NCBI GenBank assembly: GCA_020637295.1
Contig: JACJWF010000017.1
Coordinates: forward strand, 1 to 60,280
Source of the DNA: Acidimicrobiaceae bacterium
GTDB lineage: Bacteria; Actinomycetota; Acidimicrobiia; Acidimicrobiales; Ilumatobacteraceae
Length of the DNA stretch: 60,280 nt
Direction of reading: 5' to 3'
The notes below the pieces were generated by a model that was not told the origin of the DNA, searched no databases, and saw only the letters and a list, made by a program, of their open reading frames with translations. Shown one piece after another: positions 15,756 to 24,079 of this stretch (positions are counted from its first letter, which is position 1; the number at the start of each line of letters is the position of its first letter). A program made the translations under genes and the position numbers.

Positions 15756-17000
15756 TCAGAGGTTGCGGGCCTCGCGGTAGGGGAGGTCCTTGCCGGGGTC
15801 GGGTTCCTTCGGCAGGCCCAGCGCCTTCTCCCCGAGGATGTTGCGCTGGATCTCGTCGGTCCCGCCGGCGATGGACTGGGCGGGCACCGAGATGAGGATC
15901 TCGGCCAGCAACCCGTCGAGCGGCGCGTGCGGGTCGGTGCCCGCAAGCATCGAGTGCGGCCCGCCCAGCCTGGAATGCACCCTGGCGGCCTGGCGGGCCA
16001 CGTGGCTGATGGCCAGCTTGCCGATGGACCCTTCCGGCCCCGGCGGCCGGCCGAGCGCCCGGTTGGCCTTGGCCCGCTCGGCGGTCCACTGGCTGACCCG
16101 CTGCAGCGTCAGCAGCCGGGCGATCTCCTGGCGGACGACGGGGTCGCCGGCCAGGCCGGCGCTGCGGGCGTGGGGCACGGCCAAATCCGCCCGGCCCGCC
16201 CGCTGCGGGTACCAGGAGTAGACCTTGAGGGTCTCCCGCGCCTCCGCCGCCGCTTCCTCGGCCGCCGGGCCGGGGTCCACCGGATGGCGGTCCACCGTGA
16301 CGGCCACGCCGAAGCGACGTTCGTGCGCCAGCGTCGCCAGCGCCGCGGACCAGCCCTGGTTGACGCCACCGACCACCCAGTCCTTCGGGATACGGGCGTC
16401 CGCGAGAAAGACCTCGTTGAACGACGAGTGGAAGTTCATCTGCCGGAGCGGGCGGACCTCGACCCCCGGCTGGTGCATCGGCAGCACGAAGTAGGTGATG
16501 CCCTGATGCTTGGGCACGTCCCAGTTGGTGCGGGCCACCAGCATCCCGAAGTCGGCATGGTGGGCGCTGGTGTTCCACACCTTCTGCCCGTTGAGCACCC
16601 ACTCGTCGCCGTCCAGCACCGCAGTGGTGGTGAGGCCGGCCAGGTCGCTGCCCGCCGACGGCTCGCTGAACAACTGGCACCACACCTCCTCGCCGGTGAG
16701 CAGCGGGCGGAGGAACCGCTCGCGGGTGGTGTCCGGCCCCTGCTCCAGGATCGTCGGGCCGGCCAACCCGGATGGCACGGAGGAGACTGCCCCGCACGCA
16801 GCGATCTCGCGGCGGACCACGTCGTCGGCCCAGGCGGGCATGCCCCTGCCGAACCAGCGCTCCGGCCAGGACGGCACCGCCCACCCGGCGTCCAGCAGGG
16901 AGGTGCGCCACTGGACGAGCGTCATGGCAGGGTCCCAGTTGGCACGTACCCACGCCCTCACGTCCGCCCGAAGGGAATCGGCGGTGAGGCGCTGGCTCAT
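15756..17000 (-). CDS. Acyl-CoA dehydrogenase family protein
   Basis: A 414-residue flavoprotein with the three-domain acyl-CoA dehydrogenase fold. FAD/substrate motifs are QLFSEPSAGSDLAGL, NGQKVWNTSAHHADF, and IAGGTDEIQRNILGEKALGL at the C terminus. The position of the short-chain-type catalytic Glu is Gly here (AGGT), as in FadE-type paralogues that place the base elsewhere; E in LAHERRFG is a candidate. It introduces a double bond into an acyl-CoA. The ATG at 17000 is chosen because upstream residues are not family-like. It is convergent to acr3 with a 12-base gap. The substrate is unknown; fatty-acid or sterol side-chain breakdown is usual. Confidence 0.88.
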   Translation of the reverse strand: MSQRLTADSLRADVRAWVRANWDPAMTLVQWRTSLLDAGWAVPSWPERWFGRGMPAWADDVVRREIAACGAVSSVPSGLAGPTILEQGPDTTRERFLRPLLTGEEVWCQLFSEPSAGSDLAGLTTTAVLDGDEWVLNGQKVWNTSAHHADFGMLVARTNWDVPKHQGITYFVLPMHQPGVEVRPLRQMNFHSSFNEVFLADARIPKDWVVGGVNQGWSAALATLAHERRFGVAVTVDRHPVDPGPAAEEAAAEARETLKVYSWYPQRAGRADLAVPHARSAGLAGDPVVRQEIARLLTLQRVSQWTAERAKANRALGRPPGPEGSIGKLAISHVARQAARVHSRLGGPHSMLAGTDPHAPLDGLLAEILISVPAQSIAGGTDEIQRNILGEKALGLPKEPDPGKDLPYREARNL

Positions 17001-17052
17001 GGCGCGAGACCTATCCCACCGGCACCGTGGCGGGCGAGTCGGAGGGCGTAGC

Positions 17053-18012
17053 GTGCGGGCGGTGTCCACCATCCCCACCATCGACCCCACGGTGCCCGGC
17101 GCGGCCGCCCGCCTGGTGGACGCCTACGCCACCTACGGGTTCGCTCACCTGGTGGGGCACGGGGTGCCGGAGGATCTGGTGGCGGCCGTGTTCCGGGCAT
17201 CGCACGAATTCCACGCGTCGGCGGCCGAGCAGAAGGCGTCGATCGCGCTGGACGAGCGGCACCGTGGGTACATCGCCATCGACACCTCTACCACCCGGCA
17301 TTCCCCGCTGGCGGTGGTGACGAAGCCGAACCAGAGCGAGTCGTTCATCGCCCTGCGGGAGGACCCTGCCGGCGGTGAACAGGTGCGGGCCGGCCACTAC
17401 CTCGCCGGCCCGAACCAGTGGCCTCTCTGGCTGCCCGGCTTCCGGCCTGCCCTGGAGGCCTACCAGCGGGCGATGGTGGCCCTGGGCATGCGCCTGATCG
17501 GGCTGGTGGAGGAAGGGCTGGGCTGCGCACCCGGTGAACTGTCGCGTCACTTCGCCCCGCCCACCACCTGGCTGCGCCTGCTCCATTACCCGCCGCGCCC
17601 CGCCAGCGCCCCGGACGACCTCTACGGGTCTGCGCCGCACATCGACTTCGGTTTCCTCACCCTGCTGGCCCAGGACGGCGCCGGCGGGTTGGAGGTGCAG
17701 ACGCCGGACGGGCAGTGGGCGGCAGTGCCACCGATGGCAGGCGCGTTCGTCATGAACGTGGGCGAGATGCTGCACCGCTGGAGCAACGGCGTGCTGCGCG
17801 CCACCCCGCACCGGGTCTACAACCGTTCAGGTGGTGACCGGTACTCCGTGCCGTTCTTCTTCGACCCGCACGTGAGCACCACGATCGCGCCGCTGGCCGT
17901 GTGCGTGCCGGCGGGCGAGGGGCCGCGCTTCGAGCCGGTGCACTTCGGCGAGTTCCTGCGAGGCCGGCTGCAGGGCTCCTACCTGCAGCATCAGGCGCGC
18001 ACCGGCGGATGA
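17053..18012 (+). CDS. Isopenicillin-N-synthase-like Fe(II)/2OG oxygenase
   Basis: A 319-residue oxygenase of the 2OG-FeII_Oxy (isopenicillin N synthase/plant DIOX) group. The N-terminal DIOX_N region has FAHLVGHGVPEDLV. The iron ligands are H196-I-D198 (APHIDFGFLTLL) and H253 (TPHRVYN). The 2OG-binding R-x-S is RYS at 263-265. GELSRHFAPPTTWLRLLHYP is typical of the fold. A GTG start at 17053 follows GGAGGG at a good spacing. Bacterial members act on varied small molecules, so the substrate is open. It is divergent from the acyl-CoA dehydrogenase and may be read with the downstream lipoprotein. Confidence 0.85.
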   Translation: MRAVSTIPTIDPTVPGAAARLVDAYATYGFAHLVGHGVPEDLVAAVFRASHEFHASAAEQKASIALDERHRGYIAIDTSTTRHSPLAVVTKPNQSESFIALREDPAGGEQVRAGHYLAGPNQWPLWLPGFRPALEAYQRAMVALGMRLIGLVEEGLGCAPGELSRHFAPPTTWLRLLHYPPRPASAPDDLYGSAPHIDFGFLTLLAQDGAGGLEVQTPDGQWAAVPPMAGAFVMNVGEMLHRWSNGVLRATPHRVYNRSGGDRYSVPFFFDPHVSTTIAPLAVCVPAGEGPRFEPVHFGEFLRGRLQGSYLQHQARTGG

Positions 18013-18046
18013 CGTTTCGGTGACGCACCTGCGGCAGCGTCGCCGC

Positions 18047-19393
18047 ATGCGCCATCGCCAGCGACCCCTCGCCCTCGCCCTCGTTCTCGCCGCCGCCGTG
18101 CTGCCCGTCGCGTGTGGGGGAGGCGGCGACAGTGCCTCCACCGCATCCGCGACTGCGGGCTCGAGCGGAGCGGACACCACCGGTGGCGCCGCGGCGGCCA
18201 TGTCGATCGCATCCGACGACGGTCTGCTCACGCTGGACGTGCCCGCCGGCGCGGTGCCCGCCGGCACGGCAATCACGGTCACCGCGGTGGACGGCCCCGA
18301 CGGGACCTTCACGTACGACCTCCAGCCCGATGGCCTGCAGTTCGCCACCCCGGCCACCGCGACGTTCGACGCGACGCCCAGCCTCGACCTCGGTGCGATC
18401 GTTGCCTGGTCCGCCACCCTGACGAGCGCTGAAGGCACCACGGAGCAACTGGCGCTGGACCCTGCCGACGACGGCACGCTGACGGCCGAGATTCCGCACT
18501 TCTCGGAGTTCAAGGTCGCGACAGACGTGGACCTGGTGTCACCGAATTCGTGGGAGGAAGTGGGCACGGTGACGGCGGCCGTCGGCGAAACCGCCCCGCT
18601 GCCGCTGGTCACCGACCCCAACTTCCAGCTGCAGAGGTTGATCAGCGACAACACGGTCTTCAACTTCGACTTCCAGGCGCGGACCGTGACGTGCATGGCT
18701 GCTGGATCCGGACAGGTCTGGCAGTTCGGCAAGTACCGCGCTGCAGGGAGCGACGCTCCGACATGGACGATGGCGTTCAGCGTGGGCATCGTCTGTGTCG
18801 AGCCGCCGACGTCGCAGCCGGTGACGTTGGGCGACGCCTGGGGTGCGGACCTGAAGCTGGAGGGCACCTCCACGTTCGAGATCGTCGACGGCAATGTGGT
18901 GTTCAGCTTCGGACCGGATGTCACGGGCTTGGCCACGGCGGGCACCGTGGGCCTCCAAACGCCGTTGGTCGGTGGTGGGTACTTCAACTGCTATGCCCCG
19001 TACGACCAGAACGGTGTGGCCGAGATGTCGACCTTCGAGCCGGGGAAGGGTGGCTGCGAGCTGCTCGGGCCGGACTACTCCGTCCGCGACCGATTCCCGA
19101 TCGACGTGACGCTGGACGAGGGCGTGCTGTCGATGAGCATCCCCTACGGCCCGAACATCAACGGCACCACGCCGGACATGTTCTTCGCCGGCCCCGAGGG
19201 TGCTGCCCGCCAGGCCGTCGCGGAGACGACGATCGAGTGGCTACTGCGAGTCTTCGGCCCCACGTACGTGACGTTCTACGCCAACGATGGTTCCGGCTTC
19301 CGGGCGTCGGCCCAGATCGACCCGCTGCCCAGCTATCTGTGCCCGCTGGCGACCGACGACTCGCTGCTGGATCAGGGCTGCGCGGGCGGCTGA
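18047..19393 (+). CDS. Secreted lipoprotein with ZU5-like N-terminal domain
   Basis: A 448-residue exported protein. The signal peptide has a basic start, a hydrophobic core and a lipobox LPVAC with C23 as the lipidated residue, followed by a Gly/Ser/Thr-rich linker. The first folded region (about 60-165) has LLTLDVPAGAVPAGTAITV, which resembles a ZU5 domain, a beta-sandwich seen in cell-surface and receptor proteins. The remaining 280 residues are not recognised; they contain several Cys suited to disulfides. The ATG at 18047 gives a standard signal peptide; a GTG at 18020 would add nine residues. Its end overlaps the convergent regulator by 22 bases. Confidence 0.7.
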   Translation: MRHRQRPLALALVLAAAVLPVACGGGGDSASTASATAGSSGADTTGGAAAAMSIASDDGLLTLDVPAGAVPAGTAITVTAVDGPDGTFTYDLQPDGLQFATPATATFDATPSLDLGAIVAWSATLTSAEGTTEQLALDPADDGTLTAEIPHFSEFKVATDVDLVSPNSWEEVGTVTAAVGETAPLPLVTDPNFQLQRLISDNTVFNFDFQARTVTCMAAGSGQVWQFGKYRAAGSDAPTWTMAFSVGIVCVEPPTSQPVTLGDAWGADLKLEGTSTFEIVDGNVVFSFGPDVTGLATAGTVGLQTPLVGGGYFNCYAPYDQNGVAEMSTFEPGKGGCELLGPDYSVRDRFPIDVTLDEGVLSMSIPYGPNINGTTPDMFFAGPEGAARQAVAETTIEWLLRVFGPTYVTFYANDGSGFRASAQIDPLPSYLCPLATDDSLLDQGCAGG

Positions 19394-22300
19394 GCAGGTT
19401 CGGCCAGGCGGCGGGCGAGGGCGTCGGTGACCGGGTCGCGGCCGACCCCCAGTTCGGCGAGGACCTTGTCCAGCCGGCGCAGTGCGGCAACCGCCCCCGC
19501 CCGGTCGCCCGCTGCCAGCTGGATCTCCACGGCCGCCATGTGCGCCCGCTCGGCCCACTGGTCGGCGGCGATGGCGTCGTGCAGCCTGGCCACGGCGTCA
19601 CGGTGGCGGCCGGCCGCCGCCAGCAGTTCGGCGCAGCGGATGCACGCGTCCACGAAGCGGCCGCGCAAGCGGTCCTGGTGACGCACCGCCCACTCTGGCG
19701 CGGTGGCGCCGCCCAGCGGCTCGCCCCGCCAGAGGTCCAGCGCCGCCCCCAGCTCACCGATCGCCTGCGACGGGGTGCCGGCATCCAACGCGTCCGCTGC
19801 GCTGCTCAGGCGGTGGTCGAACTCGTCGAGGTCGATCCACAGGTGCTCGCCGCGGTGCAGCCTCAGTGACGAGCCGCCGGCGCGCACGAAGTACGGGGCG
19901 TCGCCGCTGTCGCGTTCGGGCTCCAGCACCCGGTGGAGGAGGTGCAGCGTGCTGCGCAGGTTTCGCCGCCCGGCCTCCGGGTCGGCGTCGGGCCAGATGG
20001 CCGCAATGGCTGCCTCGCGGCTGGAGCGTGGATGCACCACGAGGAACATCAGCAAGGAACGCACTCGTTCGCGTCGCCAGTCCGCCGTGTCCACCGTGCG
20101 GCCGCCGATCTCCAGCTCCGGCCCGCCCAGCAGGCGGATGGTGCGCGGCTCGACGGGCGGCACCGGCACGGTCCCCAGCAGTTCGGCGGCCGCGGCGGCC
20201 ACCTCGTCGCGAGGGTCGTGGGTGAGGGCGCGGAGGTGCGCCCGGCAGCGGTCGCCGAAGCGGTCCAGCAGCCACGCGGCCAGCCCACGGGCGGGAGCGC
20301 GATCGGCGGCCGTGCCGACGGCGGCGAGCTCGGTGGCATCGGCCAGCCCGGCGAGCACGGTGGCGCCAGGGGGTGGCCATGCGGGGGCGCTCGCCGGGCC
20401 GAAGTCGCCGAGCTCGGCGGCGGCCAGGATGCGAGCGATGTCCAGTTGGCGCTCCCACAGTGGGCCCGTGGCCAGGGCGGCGAGCTCGTCGCGCTGCTCC
20501 GGCAGCATGCGGTACAGCATCACCAGCAGTGGCCGCCAGCGCCCGGCGCCGGCCCCGTGGGCGGGGAAGGCCTCGAGCGCGTCCGTCGCCAGTGCCGTGG
20601 CTTCTGCCCTTCTCCCACGGCAGTAGGCCGTGACGATGTCAACCACGGCCAGGTTGTGCAGCGTCGGCCCCACCCTCTGGCCCGCCGCCAGGCGATGGGC
20701 GCGGGTGGCATGGGCCTCGGCCTCGTCCACACGGCCGAACGCTGCCGCCGCGCAGGCCGCCGTCACGGACGACACCAACCGATCCCGCTCGTCGTACTCG
20801 GCGCCGAGGCCCGGCACGTCGGCGTGGAGGACGGCGTCGACATCGCCGGTCAGCAACCGCGCCCGGTACTCGACCTCCAGCATCCCCGGGATGGTGCGGC
20901 CGTGGGCCAGGCACTCCGCGGCGGGGGCCACGGCCTCGCTGCGGCCGAGGTCGAGGAGGGCGTTGGCGGTGAAGAAGGCCGCGGCAGCGGCCAGCGGCGC
21001 GGGCAGCGAACCGACCGCCACCTGCTCCAACTCGCGCAGCACCGCCGCGCTGTCGTTTCGGGCATTGGCGACGAGCGCCGAGGCCAGGTGAGCCAGCCCG
21101 GCTGCAGCGGCGCAACCGCCGGCCCACAGTTCCACCACGCGGGCCAGGGCCGCCTGCACGCCGCCGCTGTCGCGCTGCAGGTTGGCGACGAACACCTGCT
21201 GGCCGAGCACGGCCACTTCCAGGTCGCTGTCGCCGGTGGAGCGGGCCGCCGCCTCAGCCCGCTGGAGAAGCGGCATCATCACAGCGGGGGCCGCGCCCTC
21301 CAGCCGGCTGGCGTGGGCGGCGACCAGGGCGGCCACGGGCAGGTCGAGGATGTGGGCGGGCAGGTCGCGCAGCCACTCCCGCAGCACCGGCGCTGGCGGT
21401 GGAACCGGCGCCAGCGCCACCCGCCGGAGGATGTCCAGCACCATGGTCTCGTCGCCGTCGGCAAGCGGGAAGGCGCGGGCCAGGTCGCCGCGGTCCAACC
21501 ACCAGCGGGCCGCGGCGGCCCGCGTCGCCCGGCGTGTCGGGGCATCGATGACGAGATCGGACAGGCCGGCCCAGAGTGCGTGCGGCACCCATTCACCGCC
21601 GGCCTCGCGGTGCACGAGCGGGATGGGTGGCAACTCGGTGGCCAGGTGGACCGCTCGACCGAGGATCAAGCCCGCCAGGTCGTCTCCCGCGCCCTCGGTG
21701 GCCACGACCACGCCGAGCAACTCACGGGCCGCAGGGTCGAGCGACGGCACCACCTCCTCGGCCAGCAGTTGGCGGGCGAGGTCGGTGGCACGTGCGGTGG
21801 GGTCGGTGGCCGTGAGGGTCACCAGCGCCGGCCAGCCGCCCGTGCCGGGGTGGCCGCCCGCGCCCGCCAGTTCGGCGTCGGTGAACAGCAGATCGGCGGC
21901 GTCGATGGCGTGGGCCTGCCGCTGGGCCCGCAGCCGGGTGAGTGGAACGGCCGGCTCGCGCCGAGCGGCCAGCCAGAGACCCACACCCTGCGGCAGCGAT
22001 GCGACGAGGTCGCGGAGCAGTGCCGAGCCGGAGGATCCGGGTTCGATCTCGTGCGCGTCGTCCAGCACGAGGCACAGCGGCCCTGTGGTACGCGCCGCCA
22101 GGCAGTTGCACAACGCGGCCAGCGACCCAGGCGGTGCGTCGGCCAGGCCCGCTCGTACCACCGCGTGCGCCAGACCGCCCAGCAGGTGGTTAGCGTCCGA
22201 GTCCGCCGGTTCGCACGCCAGCCAGACGTCGGTGCCCCGCGGCGCCAAGACGTTCTCCGCGATCGCCTGGGCCAGCAGGGTGGTCTTGCCCATCCCGGCG

Positions 22301-22428
22301 GCCGCGACCAGCATGGTGACACGGTGGTCGAACCGTGCCGCGGCGCCGGCGATCAGGCGCGGCCGCAGCACGAGGTGGTCGCCGGGCACCGGCGTCGTGT
22401 ACCTCATCGGACGCGTCACGCCGACCAT
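19372..22428 (-). CDS. Large ATPase-BTAD transcriptional regulator
   Basis: A 1018-residue signalling regulator. The N terminus is a MalT/STAND-type ATPase with Walker A AAGMGKTT (43-50) and a Walker B region LCLVLDDAHEI. A long helical, TPR-like middle follows (about 330-760). The C terminus starts near 770 with IRLLGGPELEIGGRTVD, a winged DNA-binding domain of the OmpR/SARP type. A BTAD domain follows (LWRGEPLGG, AERAHMAAVEIQLAAGDRAGAVAAL). Such proteins are actinobacterial activators that respond to a ligand bound by the ATPase part. It is transcribed away from the sugar importer, and its targets are unknown. Confidence 0.85.
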   Translation of the reverse strand: MVGVTRPMRYTTPVPGDHLVLRPRLIAGAAARFDHRVTMLVAAAGMGKTTLLAQAIAENVLAPRGTDVWLACEPADSDANHLLGGLAHAVVRAGLADAPPGSLAALCNCLAARTTGPLCLVLDDAHEIEPGSSGSALLRDLVASLPQGVGLWLAARREPAVPLTRLRAQRQAHAIDAADLLFTDAELAGAGGHPGTGGWPALVTLTATDPTARATDLARQLLAEEVVPSLDPAARELLGVVVATEGAGDDLAGLILGRAVHLATELPPIPLVHREAGGEWVPHALWAGLSDLVIDAPTRRATRAAAARWWLDRGDLARAFPLADGDETMVLDILRRVALAPVPPPAPVLREWLRDLPAHILDLPVAALVAAHASRLEGAAPAVMMPLLQRAEAAARSTGDSDLEVAVLGQQVFVANLQRDSGGVQAALARVVELWAGGCAAAAGLAHLASALVANARNDSAAVLRELEQVAVGSLPAPLAAAAAFFTANALLDLGRSEAVAPAAECLAHGRTIPGMLEVEYRARLLTGDVDAVLHADVPGLGAEYDERDRLVSSVTAACAAAAFGRVDEAEAHATRAHRLAAGQRVGPTLHNLAVVDIVTAYCRGRRAEATALATDALEAFPAHGAGAGRWRPLLVMLYRMLPEQRDELAALATGPLWERQLDIARILAAAELGDFGPASAPAWPPPGATVLAGLADATELAAVGTAADRAPARGLAAWLLDRFGDRCRAHLRALTHDPRDEVAAAAAELLGTVPVPPVEPRTIRLLGGPELEIGGRTVDTADWRRERVRSLLMFLVVHPRSSREAAIAAIWPDADPEAGRRNLRSTLHLLHRVLEPERDSGDAPYFVRAGGSSLRLHRGEHLWIDLDEFDHRLSSAADALDAGTPSQAIGELGAALDLWRGEPLGGATAPEWAVRHQDRLRGRFVDACIRCAELLAAAGRHRDAVARLHDAIAADQWAERAHMAAVEIQLAAGDRAGAVAALRRLDKVLAELGVGRDPVTDALARRLAEPAQPPAQP

Positions 22429-22759
22429 TCTCGCGACCTCAGCGGACCTGCGTCACCGACGCGTCATCGAACCGCCGGTGACCGCATCGCGTCAGGCAGG
22501 CGAGGCGCCGTTGACCGGGCCGAGTCCGGTGCGGTGGCCGAGCAGCACGAGCATGTCGGCGGACGCGAACGGGCAGACCGAAGGTGGTCATCGGGCCACG
22601 GGGCGGGCACGAAGATCTGGCGCCGCTGGAACCGTTCTCAAGTAAGCGGATGGCAGGCCGTCGAAAACGGCACCGGCCGGCGCCGGGTTTCCCCAGCGCC
22701 GGCCGGCACTCACTGATTGGTTCAGGTGGCGGCCTGGCCGTCACCTTGGCTGACCTTCG
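22429..22759. other. 331-base gap between the BTAD regulator and a sugar-binding protein gene
   Basis: No convincing gene is present. It holds the 3' hairpin of the sugar-binding protein gene (22671-22706) and, toward 22430-22550, the presumed promoter of the BTAD regulator. I saw no clear -10/-35 pair there. Confidence 0.5.
22671..22706 (-). terminator. Hairpin terminator after the sugar-binding protein gene
   Basis: A long GC stem is formed by CCGGCCGGCGCCGG and its near-complement in CCAGCGCCGGCCGG, with one weak pair and a short TTTCC-containing loop. On the minus strand it follows the sugar-binding protein stop by about 55 bases and is followed by CGTTTTCG. This fits an intrinsic terminator with a short T run. 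Confidence 0.6.
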
Positions 22760-23938
22760 TCAGACGCCCCAGAGGGCCTTGAAGGCATCCTCGGCGCCCG
22801 GCGGCATCCAGTCGCCACCGACGTCGATGATCGCCTGGGCCTCGGCCGGCTCATCGATGATGATGGTCGGCAGGGCGGCGGCGGCGCGCTCCTCGGTGAG
22901 CTCCATGCCCAGGCTGAGGCGGGCGGCGGCGTCCACCATCAACCAGGCGGCGTAGCCCTTCGGGTCGGCGCTCCAGGCGCCCTGCGTACCGGCGACGATC
23001 TCCTCGAGGTCGATCGTGCTGAAGTCCTGGCCGTAGACGGTCACCTGGTCGGCGAGGCCGGCCGAAGCGAGCGTGGCGGTGACACCGCCGGGCAGGTCGC
23101 CGAACGAGTTGAACACATAGTTGATGCTCGGGTCGGCCTGGAGGGCCGAGGCCACCAGGTCCGGGACCTTGCCCTGGATGAGGTCGTCGAGCGTGACGTT
23201 CAACTCGGTGTACTTGCAGTTGGAGCAGTTCTTCTCCATCTGCGCCTTGTAGGCGTCGGTCTCGACGACGAGCACCGGGAAGTCCGGGATGCTGACGATG
23301 AGCACGTTGGCTGCGCCCTCGGAGTCCACGATCGCCCAGTCCGCCATCAGCGGGCCGGTCTTGGAGACGAAGTTCTCGTCACCGCACTGCATGTAGATGC
23401 CGAGCTCGGGGCTGGGGTCGTCGGTGCCGAAGCAGGACAGCAGCGGGATGCCGGCAGCCTTGGCTGCGTCCACCTGCGGCTGGAACTGGGCAGCGACCAC
23501 ACCGGTCATCGCGATGAAGTCCGGCGCCGAGTCGATGGCGGCCTGGATGCCGGGGCCGGGGTCGGCGCTGGTCATCGGGAAGATCTGCAGATCCCAACCG
23601 AGCGCCGCGGTGGCAGCCTTGAAGCCAGGGGTGAGGTACGCCGCGCACGTGGGCACGTCGCACTCCATCCAGGCAATCGTCTTCTTCTCCGGCACCGCGG
23701 TGAGCGGGATGGTGACGCCGATCGCGCCATCGGCCGTGAGGTGGGCCTCGACGTTGGCGCGGGCTGCAGCCAGGCCGGCGTCCTCGCCGCCGGCAGCAGT
23801 GGTCTCGGTACCGCCGCCAGCAGTGGTCTCGGTGCTGCCGCCAGCCGTGGTGTCGGTCGACTTCTCGTCGTCACCACAGGCGCCGACGACGATGCCGGCG
23901 ACCGCCATGACGGCGAGAACGGAACGGAACTTTCTCAT
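22760..23938 (-). CDS. Sugar ABC transporter substrate-binding lipoprotein (RbsB-like)
   Basis: A 392-residue periplasmic-binding-protein type 1 domain anchored as a lipoprotein. The signal peptide ends in VVGAC with C21 as the lipid site. It is followed by a repeated Thr/Gly/Glu linker (TETTAGGGTETT) typical of binding proteins in Acidimicrobiia. The binding domain begins at about residue 85 (KKTIAWMECDVPTCAAYL). Three Cys pairs may form disulfides outside the cell. It is divergent from the ATPase and permease genes across a 141-base control region, which is unusual since such importer genes commonly lie in one direction. The sugar is unknown. Confidence 0.88.
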   Translation of the reverse strand: MRKFRSVLAVMAVAGIVVGACGDDEKSTDTTAGGSTETTAGGGTETTAAGGEDAGLAAARANVEAHLTADGAIGVTIPLTAVPEKKTIAWMECDVPTCAAYLTPGFKAATAALGWDLQIFPMTSADPGPGIQAAIDSAPDFIAMTGVVAAQFQPQVDAAKAAGIPLLSCFGTDDPSPELGIYMQCGDENFVSKTGPLMADWAIVDSEGAANVLIVSIPDFPVLVVETDAYKAQMEKNCSNCKYTELNVTLDDLIQGKVPDLVASALQADPSINYVFNSFGDLPGGVTATLASAGLADQVTVYGQDFSTIDLEEIVAGTQGAWSADPKGYAAWLMVDAAARLSLGMELTEERAAAALPTIIIDEPAEAQAIIDVGGDWMPPGAEDAFKALWGV

Positions 23939-23954
23939 GGATTCCCCCTCGTGA

Positions 23955-24026
23955 ACGAGACAAGTGGATAGGAGTGATGTCTCGTGGTCGGGCAGTTTAT
24001 TGATACCGCGACCAGTTTGCTAGTCT
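23955..24026. promoter_or_regulatory. Divergent control region of the sugar importer with inverted repeat
   Basis: ACGAGACA (23955-23962) and TGTCTCGT (23978-23985) form a perfect eight-base inverted repeat with a 15-base spacer, 17 bases from the binding-protein start. On the plus strand TTGATA (24000-24005) and TAGTCT (24021-24026) with a 15-base gap could drive the ATPase-permease pair. The repeat is a candidate operator for a LacI-, ROK- or GntR-type regulator; none is encoded beside it. Confidence 0.45.
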
Positions 24027-24079
24027 TTGTTGAACGGCAGCCCAAAAAGTCGGGCGCCGCGAACGAGGGGGGAGGTGGA

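Noticed and set aside
19933..22716. Long plus-strand frame opposite the BTAD regulator
   Set aside because: Low-complexity, Arg/Gly/Gln-rich translation with no motif; the opposite strand has clear ATPase and BTAD domains.
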